Source of the DNA: an archaeon
Lineage (GTDB): Archaea > Aenigmatarchaeota > Aenigmatarchaeia > GW2011-AR5 > GCA-2688965
Assembly: GCA_002688965.1 (NCBI GenBank)
Contig: NZEE01000056.1
Coordinates: 1,835 to 64,847 of the forward strand
Reading direction: 5' to 3'
DNA: 63,013 nucleotides
Shown here: in pieces, positions 18,270-26,388 of the stretch
Layout of the letters: every line of letters starts with the position of its first letter
Numbering within the stretch: the first letter of the stretch is position 1
Program-made: the position numbers and the translations under genes
The notes under the pieces: generated by a model
Told to the model about the DNA's origin: nothing
Databases searched by the model: none
Seen by the model: only the letters and a program-made list of their open reading frames with translations

Positions 18270-19433
18270 ATGAAAATGAAATTATTTTTTATTTTACTAT
18301 TAGCTATAATTGTTTTAGTAAGTGGTTGCGCCAATTTAGTTGTGACACCGACTTTCAATGAGGAGATAGATTTTACAATCAAAAAAACCTTCACAAACGA
18401 CTTTGACGGAATACATTTATATCTTGGTGTATCAACAAAGCAAAGTTTCTCGTGCTCTAATTACGGTATTACACATAACATAAATTCTAAAAATAACACA
18501 ATAAAAATTGTCCTTGGGGAAATTATAAAACCAAATATATGTTTAACTTCTTTTGGACCAGCAGGGTTTAGTGAGGAGTTGGATTTAAATGAAGGTACGT
18601 ATGTTCTTGAATTTCACGCCAGCAACAAAATAGATAGATATTATTTAAAAAACTTCAATAAAAGTATAATAATTGAGCCTATAGAAAAAAGCTTTTCATA
18701 CAATGATCAAACACAAATATCTTATGATATAGTAAAAAATTTATTATGGACTAAATGTTTTTATAATAGTGACTGGAAGTTCGATCCTAATGATGGTCAT
18801 TGTGAAAAATTTTTTGATGAAATCGAAACAATAGCTCAACCTTATCTGATTGCTGAAGAAGGGAAAACACCAAGAAATCAATTTTACTTATATACTGGAG
18901 AAGACCAGACATTGATTGATTTAATGCAGAAACATAATCGTGAAGGTTTCTATATCAGAATATCTACATGGGAAGGCAAATCCTTCATTTGTCATTTAAA
19001 CTGCCGCCCCTACGGAGTAGCCAATATGCCTGGTTCAAAAATTGAATACTTACCAGAGCCAATAACAAATGTTTCTGAATGTAATGACAGTATTTCATGT
19101 ATTATGACAGTTGCATTCAATATAAAAAATGAAACCATATGTGATCAAATTCCTGAGACAAATCAAGGCCAATGTTTTGGCCAAGTTGGTATAGCAAAGC
19201 TCAATGAGAGTTTATGTGAGAAGACTGACAACTGCTTTACATGCCAAGAAGACTGTTATTCATATATATCAATTAAAAAAAGTAATCCTGATCTTTGTGA
19301 AGAACTGACAAGCATATATAAAGATAGATGTTATATTTCCTATGCAAAAGCAAAAAGTGATATATCGTTTTGTGATAAAGTTATAGAAGGAGCCAGAATA
19401 AAGCAGTGTTTAGACAATTTTAAATCTCTATAA
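18270..19433 (+). CDS. Cys-repeat lipoprotein
   Basis: About 387 residues. The signal peptide ends in a lipobox (IIVLVSGCANL), so the protein is probably lipid-anchored outside the cell. The first ~250 residues are unrecognised. The C-terminal ~120 residues contain about four imperfect ~30-residue units of the form C-D/E-x-I...C...A...D/N-x-x-x-C (ICDQIPE, LCEKTD, LCEELTS, FCDKVIE), a disulphide-rich helical repeat common in uncultured archaea. The ATG at 18270 is favoured because the TATA box lies 26 nt upstream; an ATG at 18261 is in frame. The gene is bracketed by duplicated promoter sequence. Confidence 0.8.
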   Translation: MKMKLFFILLLAIIVLVSGCANLVVTPTFNEEIDFTIKKTFTNDFDGIHLYLGVSTKQSFSCSNYGITHNINSKNNTIKIVLGEIIKPNICLTSFGPAGFSEELDLNEGTYVLEFHASNKIDRYYLKNFNKSIIIEPIEKSFSYNDQTQISYDIVKNLLWTKCFYNSDWKFDPNDGHCEKFFDEIETIAQPYLIAEEGKTPRNQFYLYTGEDQTLIDLMQKHNREGFYIRISTWEGKSFICHLNCRPYGVANMPGSKIEYLPEPITNVSECNDSISCIMTVAFNIKNETICDQIPETNQGQCFGQVGIAKLNESLCEKTDNCFTCQEDCYSYISIKKSNPDLCEELTSIYKDRCYISYAKAKSDISFCDKVIEGARIKQCLDNFKSL

Positions 19434-19442
19434 ATAAACCAA
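19424..19442 (+). promoter_or_regulatory. Duplicated promoter element, copy 2
   Basis: Identical 19-mer to 18236-19254's first copy at 18236-18254. CTATAAATA is centred 26 nt upstream of the ATG at 19458. It overlaps the end of the lipoprotein gene. The two copies therefore bracket that gene as direct repeats and each sits at the same distance from the next start codon. Confidence 0.75.
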
Positions 19443-19457
19443 GAATAATTTCTATCT

Positions 19458-19952
19458 ATGTTACCATGGATAATTGTTGTGATATTCATAATATTTTATT
19501 GGAAATGTGTTTACTATCCACATCACGAATCAGACGCTGTTCCAATATCATTATTCTTATTAGGACTATTTTTAGGATCAATTGGTTTGTTTTACTTTTT
19601 AGCAGGACAAATAACAACACCAATACTTATGACAAATGTCATACCAGTATTCACAGTATTTGTTTTATTCATGGCTGCCGCATACTCATTAATCTACATT
19701 GGATACAAAAACAAACAAAATCATATCAACAGACATATTGATGTTTTTCTATCAGTAATGAAAAAATTAAAATTATGGTCAATAGTTCCTTTATTAATTG
19801 CAATATCATTTCCTTTAGTTTTATTCATTGTAATGGGAACTTTCATACTTTTTGGTTCAGACCACATCTATATTTGGGGATTAGTATTCATAGGTTGGAT
19901 AGCTAGCGATATTCGTCTAATAAATTACATAGAAAAAATTAAGACAAAATAA
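19458..19952 (+). CDS. Hypothetical four- to five-helix membrane protein
   Basis: 164 residues, mostly hydrophobic: helices at about 3-14, 28-50, 58-82, 105-130 and 136-155, with basic loops (KNKQNHINR and KIKTK) that probably face the cytoplasm. I do not recognise the family. The start is fixed by the TATA element 26 nt upstream. The nearest upstream gene outside the bracketed lipoprotein segment is secD, so this may once have lain directly behind secD. Confidence 0.6.
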   Translation: MLPWIIVVIFIIFYWKCVYYPHHESDAVPISLFLLGLFLGSIGLFYFLAGQITTPILMTNVIPVFTVFVLFMAAAYSLIYIGYKNKQNHINRHIDVFLSVMKKLKLWSIVPLLIAISFPLVLFIVMGTFILFGSDHIYIWGLVFIGWIASDIRLINYIEKIKTK

Positions 19953-19955
19953 TTT

Positions 19956-20192
19956 CTAAGGAATTAAATGAGCAACTGCTCCCCAATTTCTTGCCGCCCT
20001 AACATCAGTTGATTCTGTAATCGGAGTAGAATCAATTTCTTGTTTAGTATATCCTTGATCTAATAAATCTTGAACAGAATGTGGTCGTTGTCTCGCTAAT
20101 CTTAAATCAAACATTCTTCTAACCTGGTCAGGTATATTTGTAGAAACCGGACTACTGAAAAGATCATCAATAGTTACATACACAAGAGTCAT
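19956..20192 (-). CDS. Hypothetical 78-aa protein coupled to NAC
   Basis: 78 residues from the ATG at 20192, which is preceded by GGAGTGAT at a suitable distance. An in-frame GTG at 20201 overlaps the nac stop. The product is soluble and slightly charged, with a middle segment (HSVQDLLDQGYTKQEIDSTPI) that looks like a short helix-turn-helix or UBA-sized helical element. The family is not recognised. Its tight spacing behind nac suggests co-expression with the nascent-chain chaperone gene. Confidence 0.6.
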   Translation of the reverse strand: MTLVYVTIDDLFSSPVSTNIPDQVRRMFDLRLARQRPHSVQDLLDQGYTKQEIDSTPITESTDVRAARNWGAVAHLIP

Positions 20193-20197
20193 ATTAA

Positions 20198-20569
20198 TCA
20201 CTCCTTCTTTAATTCCATGATTGCCTTAGCCAAGTCATTATTAACTTTTTTCAAAGCAGCCTCAACAGATTCTTTATCTTTACCAGTCTGCTCCATAATC
20301 ATTTTCACATCTTCTTTGTTAACAGCTTCAGGTTTAGCTTTCTCAGAACCAGATTTAGCTTTTTCTTCTATGTTCCCAGTAATTTGGAAAACATCTCTAC
20401 CTTGCATTTTAACTATAGAAATATCAGGCTCAGTAATTACAATATCATGAGTTTCTCCTTTAATTATAACTTCAGTAGCAGGTAATTGACGCATATCTAT
20501 GTTTAATTTCTTAAGCATCTTTTCCATTTTCGCAGGATTCATTCCTGATAATCCACCAAGTCCAATCAT
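20198..20569 (-). CDS. nac: Nascent polypeptide-associated complex protein (archaeal NAC)
   Basis: 123 residues. The N-terminal GLGGLSGMNPAKMEKMLKKLNI and the NAC beta-barrel (ATEVIIKGETHDIVITEPDISIVKMQGRDVFQITG) are diagnostic. A C-terminal UBA domain (VNKEDVKMIMEQTGKDKESVEAALKKVNNDLAKAIMEL) completes the normal archaeal homodimeric NAC. It binds nascent chains at the ribosome exit tunnel. Confidence 0.95.
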   Translation of the reverse strand: MIGLGGLSGMNPAKMEKMLKKLNIDMRQLPATEVIIKGETHDIVITEPDISIVKMQGRDVFQITGNIEEKAKSGSEKAKPEAVNKEDVKMIMEQTGKDKESVEAALKKVNNDLAKAIMELKKE

Positions 20570-20623
20570 AGTTAATCACTTCTTATAGCAATCTATTTTA
20601 TGACATCTTTTTAAATAAATCAT

Positions 20624-21841
20624 ATGCTCGAAATATTATTATTTCTCATATTAGGATGTATATTAGGTATAATAACTGGCATGATTCCTGGAATTCATCC
20701 AAACACTATAGTTCTAACAATACCAATTATAATATCTGCATTTCCATATATCAACATCTATCCCATGATAACTCTAATCATATCAATGTCAGTAACCAAT
20801 TCAATAACAGACTTCATACCTTCAATACTTCTAGGTGCTCCAGATCCAAGTACATCACTATCAGTCTTGCCAGGACACCAACTTCTCATGCAAGGTGAAG
20901 CATACAAAGCAATCAAATTAACAGTTTTAGGAGGACTTATCTCAGTTATTGTAATAACAATCACATCTCCTTTATTTGTAGCAACTCTTCCGATAATTTA
21001 CGCGACAATCAAGCAATATATTGGATTTATTTTGATAGCTATCTTAGGTTTTATCATAATTTTCTCAAAAAAATACGTAAAAACAATATTTATCATATCC
21101 TTAGCAGGTTTACTTGGTATAATTTCAACACAAATCATGATTTTCCAAAATACCGCACTTTTTCCATTACTAACTGGATTATTTGCATTTCCAATGCTTA
21201 TCACACAAATAAAACACCAAACCCATATTCCAGAACAAATAATTGACATATCTGAACATTTACTAAACAAAGAAAATATACTATCAGCTACTGTCGGCTC
21301 TTTAGCTGGCATGTTTTCTGGACTCTTACCAGGAGTAGGAGCAAGTCAAGCAGCAATAATAACAAGCCCAACAGCAGGATTAAGAAAAACTAAAGATAGT
21401 TTTCTAGTAAGAATAGGTGCAATCACCACATCTAACATAATTTTATCATTTTTAGCATTATGGCTTATTTCCAAACCAAGATCAGGTGCAGCAGTAGCAG
21501 TTCAGCAACTAATCTCAGGTATTATCAACTTTGGATTAACAGAATTTCTCTTTATTTTACCAATTATTCTCATATCAGCTGCAATTGCTGCAGTAACAAC
21601 ATTATTCTTAGCAAAATTACTAATCAGAAATATTAGCAAAATCAATTATGTTAAGCTCAGTCTAGCAGTACTCATTCTCCTAAACATCCTAATCTTAATA
21701 CTAACAGGACCAATAGGATTCATCTTATCATGGACAGCGTGTATAATAGGAATTATTACCATCAAACTCAATGTACTAAGAACATCTCTAATAGCTGCTT
21801 TAATCATACCAACAGCTCTATTTTACCTAGGAATGCTCTAA
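20624..21841 (+). CDS. TctA-family membrane transporter
   Basis: 405 residues, multispanning. GMIPGIHPNT in helix 1, SILLGAPDPSTSLSVLPGHQLLMQGEAYKAI and GMFSGLLPGVGASQAAI form the two inverted repeat motifs of the TctA family. Bacterial TctA is the large subunit of tripartite tricarboxylate carriers. Archaeal versions such as this stand alone, with no TctB/TctC next door. A TATTTTA box lies about 27 nt before the ATG. Substrate unknown. Confidence 0.85.
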   Translation: MLEILLFLILGCILGIITGMIPGIHPNTIVLTIPIIISAFPYINIYPMITLIISMSVTNSITDFIPSILLGAPDPSTSLSVLPGHQLLMQGEAYKAIKLTVLGGLISVIVITITSPLFVATLPIIYATIKQYIGFILIAILGFIIIFSKKYVKTIFIISLAGLLGIISTQIMIFQNTALFPLLTGLFAFPMLITQIKHQTHIPEQIIDISEHLLNKENILSATVGSLAGMFSGLLPGVGASQAAIITSPTAGLRKTKDSFLVRIGAITTSNIILSFLALWLISKPRSGAAVAVQQLISGIINFGLTEFLFILPIILISAAIAAVTTLFLAKLLIRNISKINYVKLSLAVLILLNILILILTGPIGFILSWTACIIGIITIKLNVLRTSLIAALIIPTALFYLGML

Positions 21842-21968
21842 AATAGCCAAAAAACGCTCTAAAAAGCGATAGTTTTATATATCTAAAAGTGTAATAAATA
21901 GCAGTTTTGGGGTGTATTCTAAATAGTGATATTAACAGCCAAAACAACAAAAGTATGGAGGATTTGAA

Positions 21969-22145
21969 ATGTCAGACATGTTAATTGTTCGTAGTAAAGT
22001 TAAGGCACTTGTAAAAAAGAAAAAAATGGCTTTTGGTGCAGACGCAGCAACTGAATTAAGCGCTACAGTTGAAAAACTGATTGATAGAGCAGCTGAAAGA
22101 GCAAAAGCTAACCGAAGAAACACAGTTAAGGGCCGAGACATATAA
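21969..22145 (+). CDS. Short histone-fold protein (bacterial Bd0055-like type)
   Basis: 58 codons from ATG at 21969 to TAA, behind a clear GGAGG at ~21957-21961. The TATA box TTTTATATA is at 21873-21881, giving a leader of roughly 65 nt. The product starts MSDMLIVRSKVKALVKKKK and ends RAKANRRNTVKGRDI. It has histone helices 1 and 2 and the RxTV..xD/E-L/I ending but stops before a full helix 3. This short form matches the single-domain histones known from Bdellovibrio and also seen in many archaea. It is a second histone class besides the canonical one at 48.5-48.8 kb. It is divergent from polB. Confidence 0.8.
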   Translation: MSDMLIVRSKVKALVKKKKMAFGADAATELSATVEKLIDRAAERAKANRRNTVKGRDI

Positions 22146-22475
22146 ATTTCTTTATTTAACTAAATTTGTTAAATTTTGCATTTTTCTTTTATTTTTCCTT
22201 CATTTTTATTCATTATTCATACATATGAACTATTCTTTCTTTGTTCATATTTGTTCACAACTTCATATTTTGTGTTCATATCAACATATTTTGTGAAATG
22301 AAGATAAAAAATGTGAAATGAAATAATTATGATATGAAATAGGAATTTCACGCCATTTCACAATATCATATGAATTCACAACCCCCCTATTTCCAGTGGA
22401 GAATCTAACCCCCTTGTTGCATTTGGACAGATTTCATATGGAACCAAGAGTTAATTCAAATGAACTTCATCTTAA
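22146..22475. promoter_or_regulatory. Intergenic region with TTCAC-type sites and an ORB-like element
   Basis: 330 bp without a gene, between the short histone and the polB stop. It has repeated TTCA/TGAA pentamers (TTCA starting at 22244, 22254, 22262, 22275, 22347, 22357, 22375; TGAA at 22294, 22314, 22335), many about one or two helical turns apart. TTCACGCCA followed by TTCACA recurs in the array at 41.47 kb. At 22389-22403 there is ATTTCCAGTGGAGAA, an origin-recognition-box core, flanked on both sides by runs of C (22382-22387 and ~22408-22413). I see it as a probable initiator-protein binding region. Confidence 0.55.
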
Positions 22476-25208
22476 TTATTTTTTCTGAGAAGCAAAACCA
22501 ACACTACCACCACATTCACACTTACCACTTAATGGCGGTCTATTATAACTCTTTGAACACTTTTCACAAGAAAATCCTTTAATTTCATTTACAGACACAG
22601 TTTTCTCTTTTTTTTCAGCAGACCCATGATTTACCTTAATATCATGCTTCATAACTCGCTGCTTTCCACTCATTATGTCAGCAATTGAAGCTTGCCTACC
22701 AAATCCTAGTAATTCATTCTTCTCAATACCCATTGAAGCAAGTATTCTTTCAACAGGAGGAAGTAATTGTCTATCAATATAGTAATCAGAGTCAATTTCA
22801 AGCCCATTTTCCTTAATATATTCCACACTCTCAGCTCTTTTTGATAACATCTCATTACCACGAGTAATAACATATCCAATTCTGTCTCCAACAACCACTG
22901 GTTCATCTGGTTTTCTCTGATTTAGTTTTTTTGCAAGCTCAATATGGGGTTGAACACCTTTGTAAGCACTTAATGCACGAGTCACACCTTTAACAACAAC
23001 TAATTTCTCAATATCAACCTTGTTTTCTTTAACATCTATCACAATTTTCTTAATAAAATCAACAGATTTCTGTATATCACCTTGTTTCAAAATTATTTCT
23101 ATTATTTCATTCAAAGCACCAGAAACTAGAGTACACCAATCTCTTCTAACAGTCTCAATTCCTTTCATTTCTATTTTATCTTTCCATTTCATCTTTCCAC
23201 TTGAATAATCAGGAACAAATGACCATCCAGCATACCTTTTTTTAGTTAAAATCAAAAAAGTTCGGTAAATCTTCTCAAATTCAAGATCTAAAACACCAGG
23301 AAGATTATCAGTCACATATTTACTGATTTCATCACCCATTTTCTTAGCTTTATCCAAATCCTCTTCATCTGTAGCAACAAAAACAGAATCAGTATCACCA
23401 TAACTCAAAGATAATCCATACTTATCTTTAATCAATTTCTCAGTTTTTATCAAATTACTTCTACCATGAGCAGTAACTCCCCCAGCAACAGCCATTACAT
23501 ACAAACGAGCTTTCAAATATCCTGTATATCCATAAAAAGAATTAAGTAAAATCTTCAAAGCACTCTGACGAGCATCTAAAATCGCTTTTTCATCATCAGT
23601 TTTAGCTTCCCTCATCATTTTCTTAACATTAGCACGAGCTTCTAACAATCCTTCAAGTATTCTTGGTATAATTCCCTTGTGAACCTTAGAATCAACAAAA
23701 ACATCATCCAAAGGCGATGTATGCTTCTCATCGTCTTTAAGCTCAGGAGATTCTTCAGTAATCAAAGTGTCTGGCGATAGATTATACGTAATAATAAGCG
23801 AAGGATAAAGACTCTTAAAATCCAGTATCAAAGTACATCCTTTAGTATGTAAACCCTTATCAGGCTCAAGAACAGTAGCACCTTTCAACCCCTTTTTCTT
23901 TCTTTCCTGATTTCTTTTATTGATGATAGCATCATTTGGTTTAGTAGGAAGAACATACCCAGTATCTCTAAATTCATGTAAAATTCGTATTTCTATACGA
24001 GCGCTCTGCCCACCTAAACTATCTTGCAATAAAACTCCAGAAACCTTACTCAATTCAAAGAATTTATCCAATAATCGCTTCTTAAACAATAAATCAAGTG
24101 CAAGTTCAGAGTCCTTTGCACAATATCTTATCAATTTCTCTGTTCCTTTTACACTCTTCCAATGATCTTTGATATCCTTATGTTTTACATCAAGTTTATC
24201 ATCACCAAGCATTATTTTAGCAACCGTTCCAAGATCATATCTTGGTAATCTAACATAAACATCTCTTCTAAGTAATTGAAATGGATCAACAACAACTCTA
24301 CCAGATATAACACTCTCATTATTTGGTCCATAAGAACGCACATAACTAAAATCAGGAGTTTTACCAAGAGAACAAGGTAATTTATGTATTTTCAATCTTT
24401 CAAGAATAAAAGGTATATCAAAACCATTGATATTATAACCAGTTAGTATATCTGGATCATATTCCATAAGTATTCTCTGAAATTCTTCAAGCATTTCTTT
24501 TTCATCAGAAAAACATCTCAAACTAATATCTTTATCATCAAATTTAGTATGTTTTGCACAAACCACATGTTTCTTACTACCCCTAAATTCATGAGAAAAC
24601 ACACAAGATATCATTATTATTGGGTCAAATTTTCCATCAGCCATTCTATTTGATTCAGTTGATATACATTCCAAATCAAAAGACATATATTTCAAAGGAG
24701 CATTTTCTATTTTATCTAAAATTTTTATTTCACTCTCCTTTGCATCTGTCTCATATGTGTCGCAATTAGTAGTTTGAGTATAAATTTTATTTACATTCAT
24801 AGAAACCCAATCCATACCATGAATATTATTATCAACTAAATAACGATATTTGAAAAGAACATCACTTTCATAAATTTCATCAATAAATTCTTCTTGGTCA
24901 TATTTTTCACGTAACCCCCTTACATCCTTTGGAGAATAAGCAATAACTTTTACTATTTTAGTTTTCTTATTATGATAACCTATAGCAAGGAATTTATCAA
25001 CTTCTTCCAAATCTTTTATTTGAGCGTCGTCGCCCATAACAGAAAATATTTTTTTAATGTCCCCTTTTACATAAAAATAAGGATCAAATCCAGTAACAAG
25101 AACACATGTAGCATTACCGTCTTCTTTTCTACCAAATAAACGGATAACTGGTTTATTCCCATTCATAAAATAATCTGCATTAATTAATTGGAACTCTATG
25201 TTACTCAT
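22476..25208 (-). CDS. polB: Family-B DNA polymerase with DP2-like C-terminal zinc finger
   Basis: 910 residues from the ATG at 25208 (GGTG upstream). Exonuclease motifs are intact: Exo I FDLE (D178, E180), Exo II GYNINGFDI (257-265), Exo III YCAKD (362-366). Polymerase motifs are intact: A DFKSLYPS (463-470), B KILLNSFYG (552-560), C YGDTDS (603-608), then KKRYAGW. Unlike ordinary archaeal PolB, the last ~30 residues form a zinc finger: C881, C884, C897, C899 with an NRPPLSGKC segment between. That segment resembles the C-terminal zinc finger of PolD large subunit DP2, and the eukaryotic CysB motif has the same job of docking the B-subunit. It lies directly downstream of the DP1-like gene (28-nt gap) and of cdc6. 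Confidence 0.96.
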   Translation of the reverse strand: MSNIEFQLINADYFMNGNKPVIRLFGRKEDGNATCVLVTGFDPYFYVKGDIKKIFSVMGDDAQIKDLEEVDKFLAIGYHNKKTKIVKVIAYSPKDVRGLREKYDQEEFIDEIYESDVLFKYRYLVDNNIHGMDWVSMNVNKIYTQTTNCDTYETDAKESEIKILDKIENAPLKYMSFDLECISTESNRMADGKFDPIIMISCVFSHEFRGSKKHVVCAKHTKFDDKDISLRCFSDEKEMLEEFQRILMEYDPDILTGYNINGFDIPFILERLKIHKLPCSLGKTPDFSYVRSYGPNNESVISGRVVVDPFQLLRRDVYVRLPRYDLGTVAKIMLGDDKLDVKHKDIKDHWKSVKGTEKLIRYCAKDSELALDLLFKKRLLDKFFELSKVSGVLLQDSLGGQSARIEIRILHEFRDTGYVLPTKPNDAIINKRNQERKKKGLKGATVLEPDKGLHTKGCTLILDFKSLYPSLIITYNLSPDTLITEESPELKDDEKHTSPLDDVFVDSKVHKGIIPRILEGLLEARANVKKMMREAKTDDEKAILDARQSALKILLNSFYGYTGYLKARLYVMAVAGGVTAHGRSNLIKTEKLIKDKYGLSLSYGDTDSVFVATDEEDLDKAKKMGDEISKYVTDNLPGVLDLEFEKIYRTFLILTKKRYAGWSFVPDYSSGKMKWKDKIEMKGIETVRRDWCTLVSGALNEIIEIILKQGDIQKSVDFIKKIVIDVKENKVDIEKLVVVKGVTRALSAYKGVQPHIELAKKLNQRKPDEPVVVGDRIGYVITRGNEMLSKRAESVEYIKENGLEIDSDYYIDRQLLPPVERILASMGIEKNELLGFGRQASIADIMSGKQRVMKHDIKVNHGSAEKKEKTVSVNEIKGFSCEKCSKSYNRPPLSGKCECGGSVGFASQKK

Positions 25209-25236
25209 AAGAACACCATTGTAATTTATCAGAAAA

Positions 25237-26373
25237 TCATTTAAGGTTGTCAGGATAAATTTGCCCATATTCTCTATTATTAAGATTGATAAATGATGGT
25301 ACAAATTCTGTTAAAAGAGAGCCAGAATTAAACATTGTGATACTCTTATAATTCTCAATAAAGGGTTTACCTGTATCAGCATAGAAAATTATGTCTGGTA
25401 TATTAGAAATAATAAATTCTTTAAAAGGAACGCCCCTTTCCCCATTTTTATTCTCATAATCAATATATCTCTTTTTCAAAACTGTTAAATTAAATTTATC
25501 AATACAAAGCACATTTACCCCATTTATTTTTATCAAACACGGACTACTAAGCCCAGTAACATTTTCAGGTGTATATTTACGAGCAACTGATGGTGTACCA
25601 TCATCAGAAGATGAAATAAATATTTGTTTATTTGGACATTTTTCAGAAATTATTTTCTCAAGTAAAGGAATATCACCTATTTTTCCACCAACAAAAATAT
25701 AATCAATATTTGATTTAGACAACCAAGAAAATACTTTTTCCAAATCTTTTGTCGGAGCTTCATCTAATTTTAAATCAGATATATAACACATTCTCCCATA
25801 TCCTTTCAAAGGCTCACGTAAAGGAACATCTGGATAAATTACTTTTTCACCAAAAATAATTTTATCTTTTATAACCCCACCAATACCAACAACATCATCT
25901 ATATTTAATGCGTCTGCTTCATCTAAACTATTTTTATTAAATTTAATTTTAACACTTCCAGTAGCGTCTTCCATTTCTAAAATAATTCTATCTTCTTCTT
26001 TTTCTTTACCACGAACAATTCCTATGATATTAAAATCACCAAACGTAACAGAACTAGATAAATTCGAAATAGAAACAAACTCTTTAGTTTTAAACCGAGA
26101 AACAATTATATTTTTTATCATATCATATTTCTTATTATACATCTCAGTTAATTCACTTACCGAAATATTATCAGGAACCGATTCAATATTATTAATTATC
26201 TCTATTTTTTTACCTTTTTTGATATTTTCTGGCTCAATAACAAATCTAGTTTTATCATAAAAAACAGATTCAGGTTCATTAATTGAAAATTTATCATCAA
26301 CTAGTTTTTGTAAAGATAAAGGAGAAAGTAAATGCCCCTGTCCTATAAAAAATTCTACAATTTCTTTTTCCAT
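25237..26373 (-). CDS. DP1-like DNA polymerase B-subunit with inactivated phosphoesterase domain
   Basis: 378 residues. The OB fold spans about 110-180 (FNIIGIVRGKEKEEDRIILEMEDATGSVKI). DVPLREPL at 182-189 leads into a phosphoesterase-like domain (196-365). Every metal-ligand motif of active DP1 is altered: SDIH is SDLK (199-202), GD is GK (230-231), GNHD is replaced by SDDG (256-259), the YHG strand end is IDKF (291-294), and GHVH is replaced by TGKP (334-337). NSGS (349-352) and the overall order remain. The nuclease is therefore probably dead, as in eukaryotic polymerase B-subunits. It sits between cdc6 and polB where Pyrococcus has DP1 before DP2. Confidence 0.85.
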   Translation of the reverse strand: MEKEIVEFFIGQGHLLSPLSLQKLVDDKFSINEPESVFYDKTRFVIEPENIKKGKKIEIINNIESVPDNISVSELTEMYNKKYDMIKNIIVSRFKTKEFVSISNLSSSVTFGDFNIIGIVRGKEKEEDRIILEMEDATGSVKIKFNKNSLDEADALNIDDVVGIGGVIKDKIIFGEKVIYPDVPLREPLKGYGRMCYISDLKLDEAPTKDLEKVFSWLSKSNIDYIFVGGKIGDIPLLEKIISEKCPNKQIFISSSDDGTPSVARKYTPENVTGLSSPCLIKINGVNVLCIDKFNLTVLKKRYIDYENKNGERGVPFKEFIISNIPDIIFYADTGKPFIENYKSITMFNSGSLLTEFVPSFINLNNREYGQIYPDNLK

Positions 26374-26388
26374 TTTACCACACCCAAA

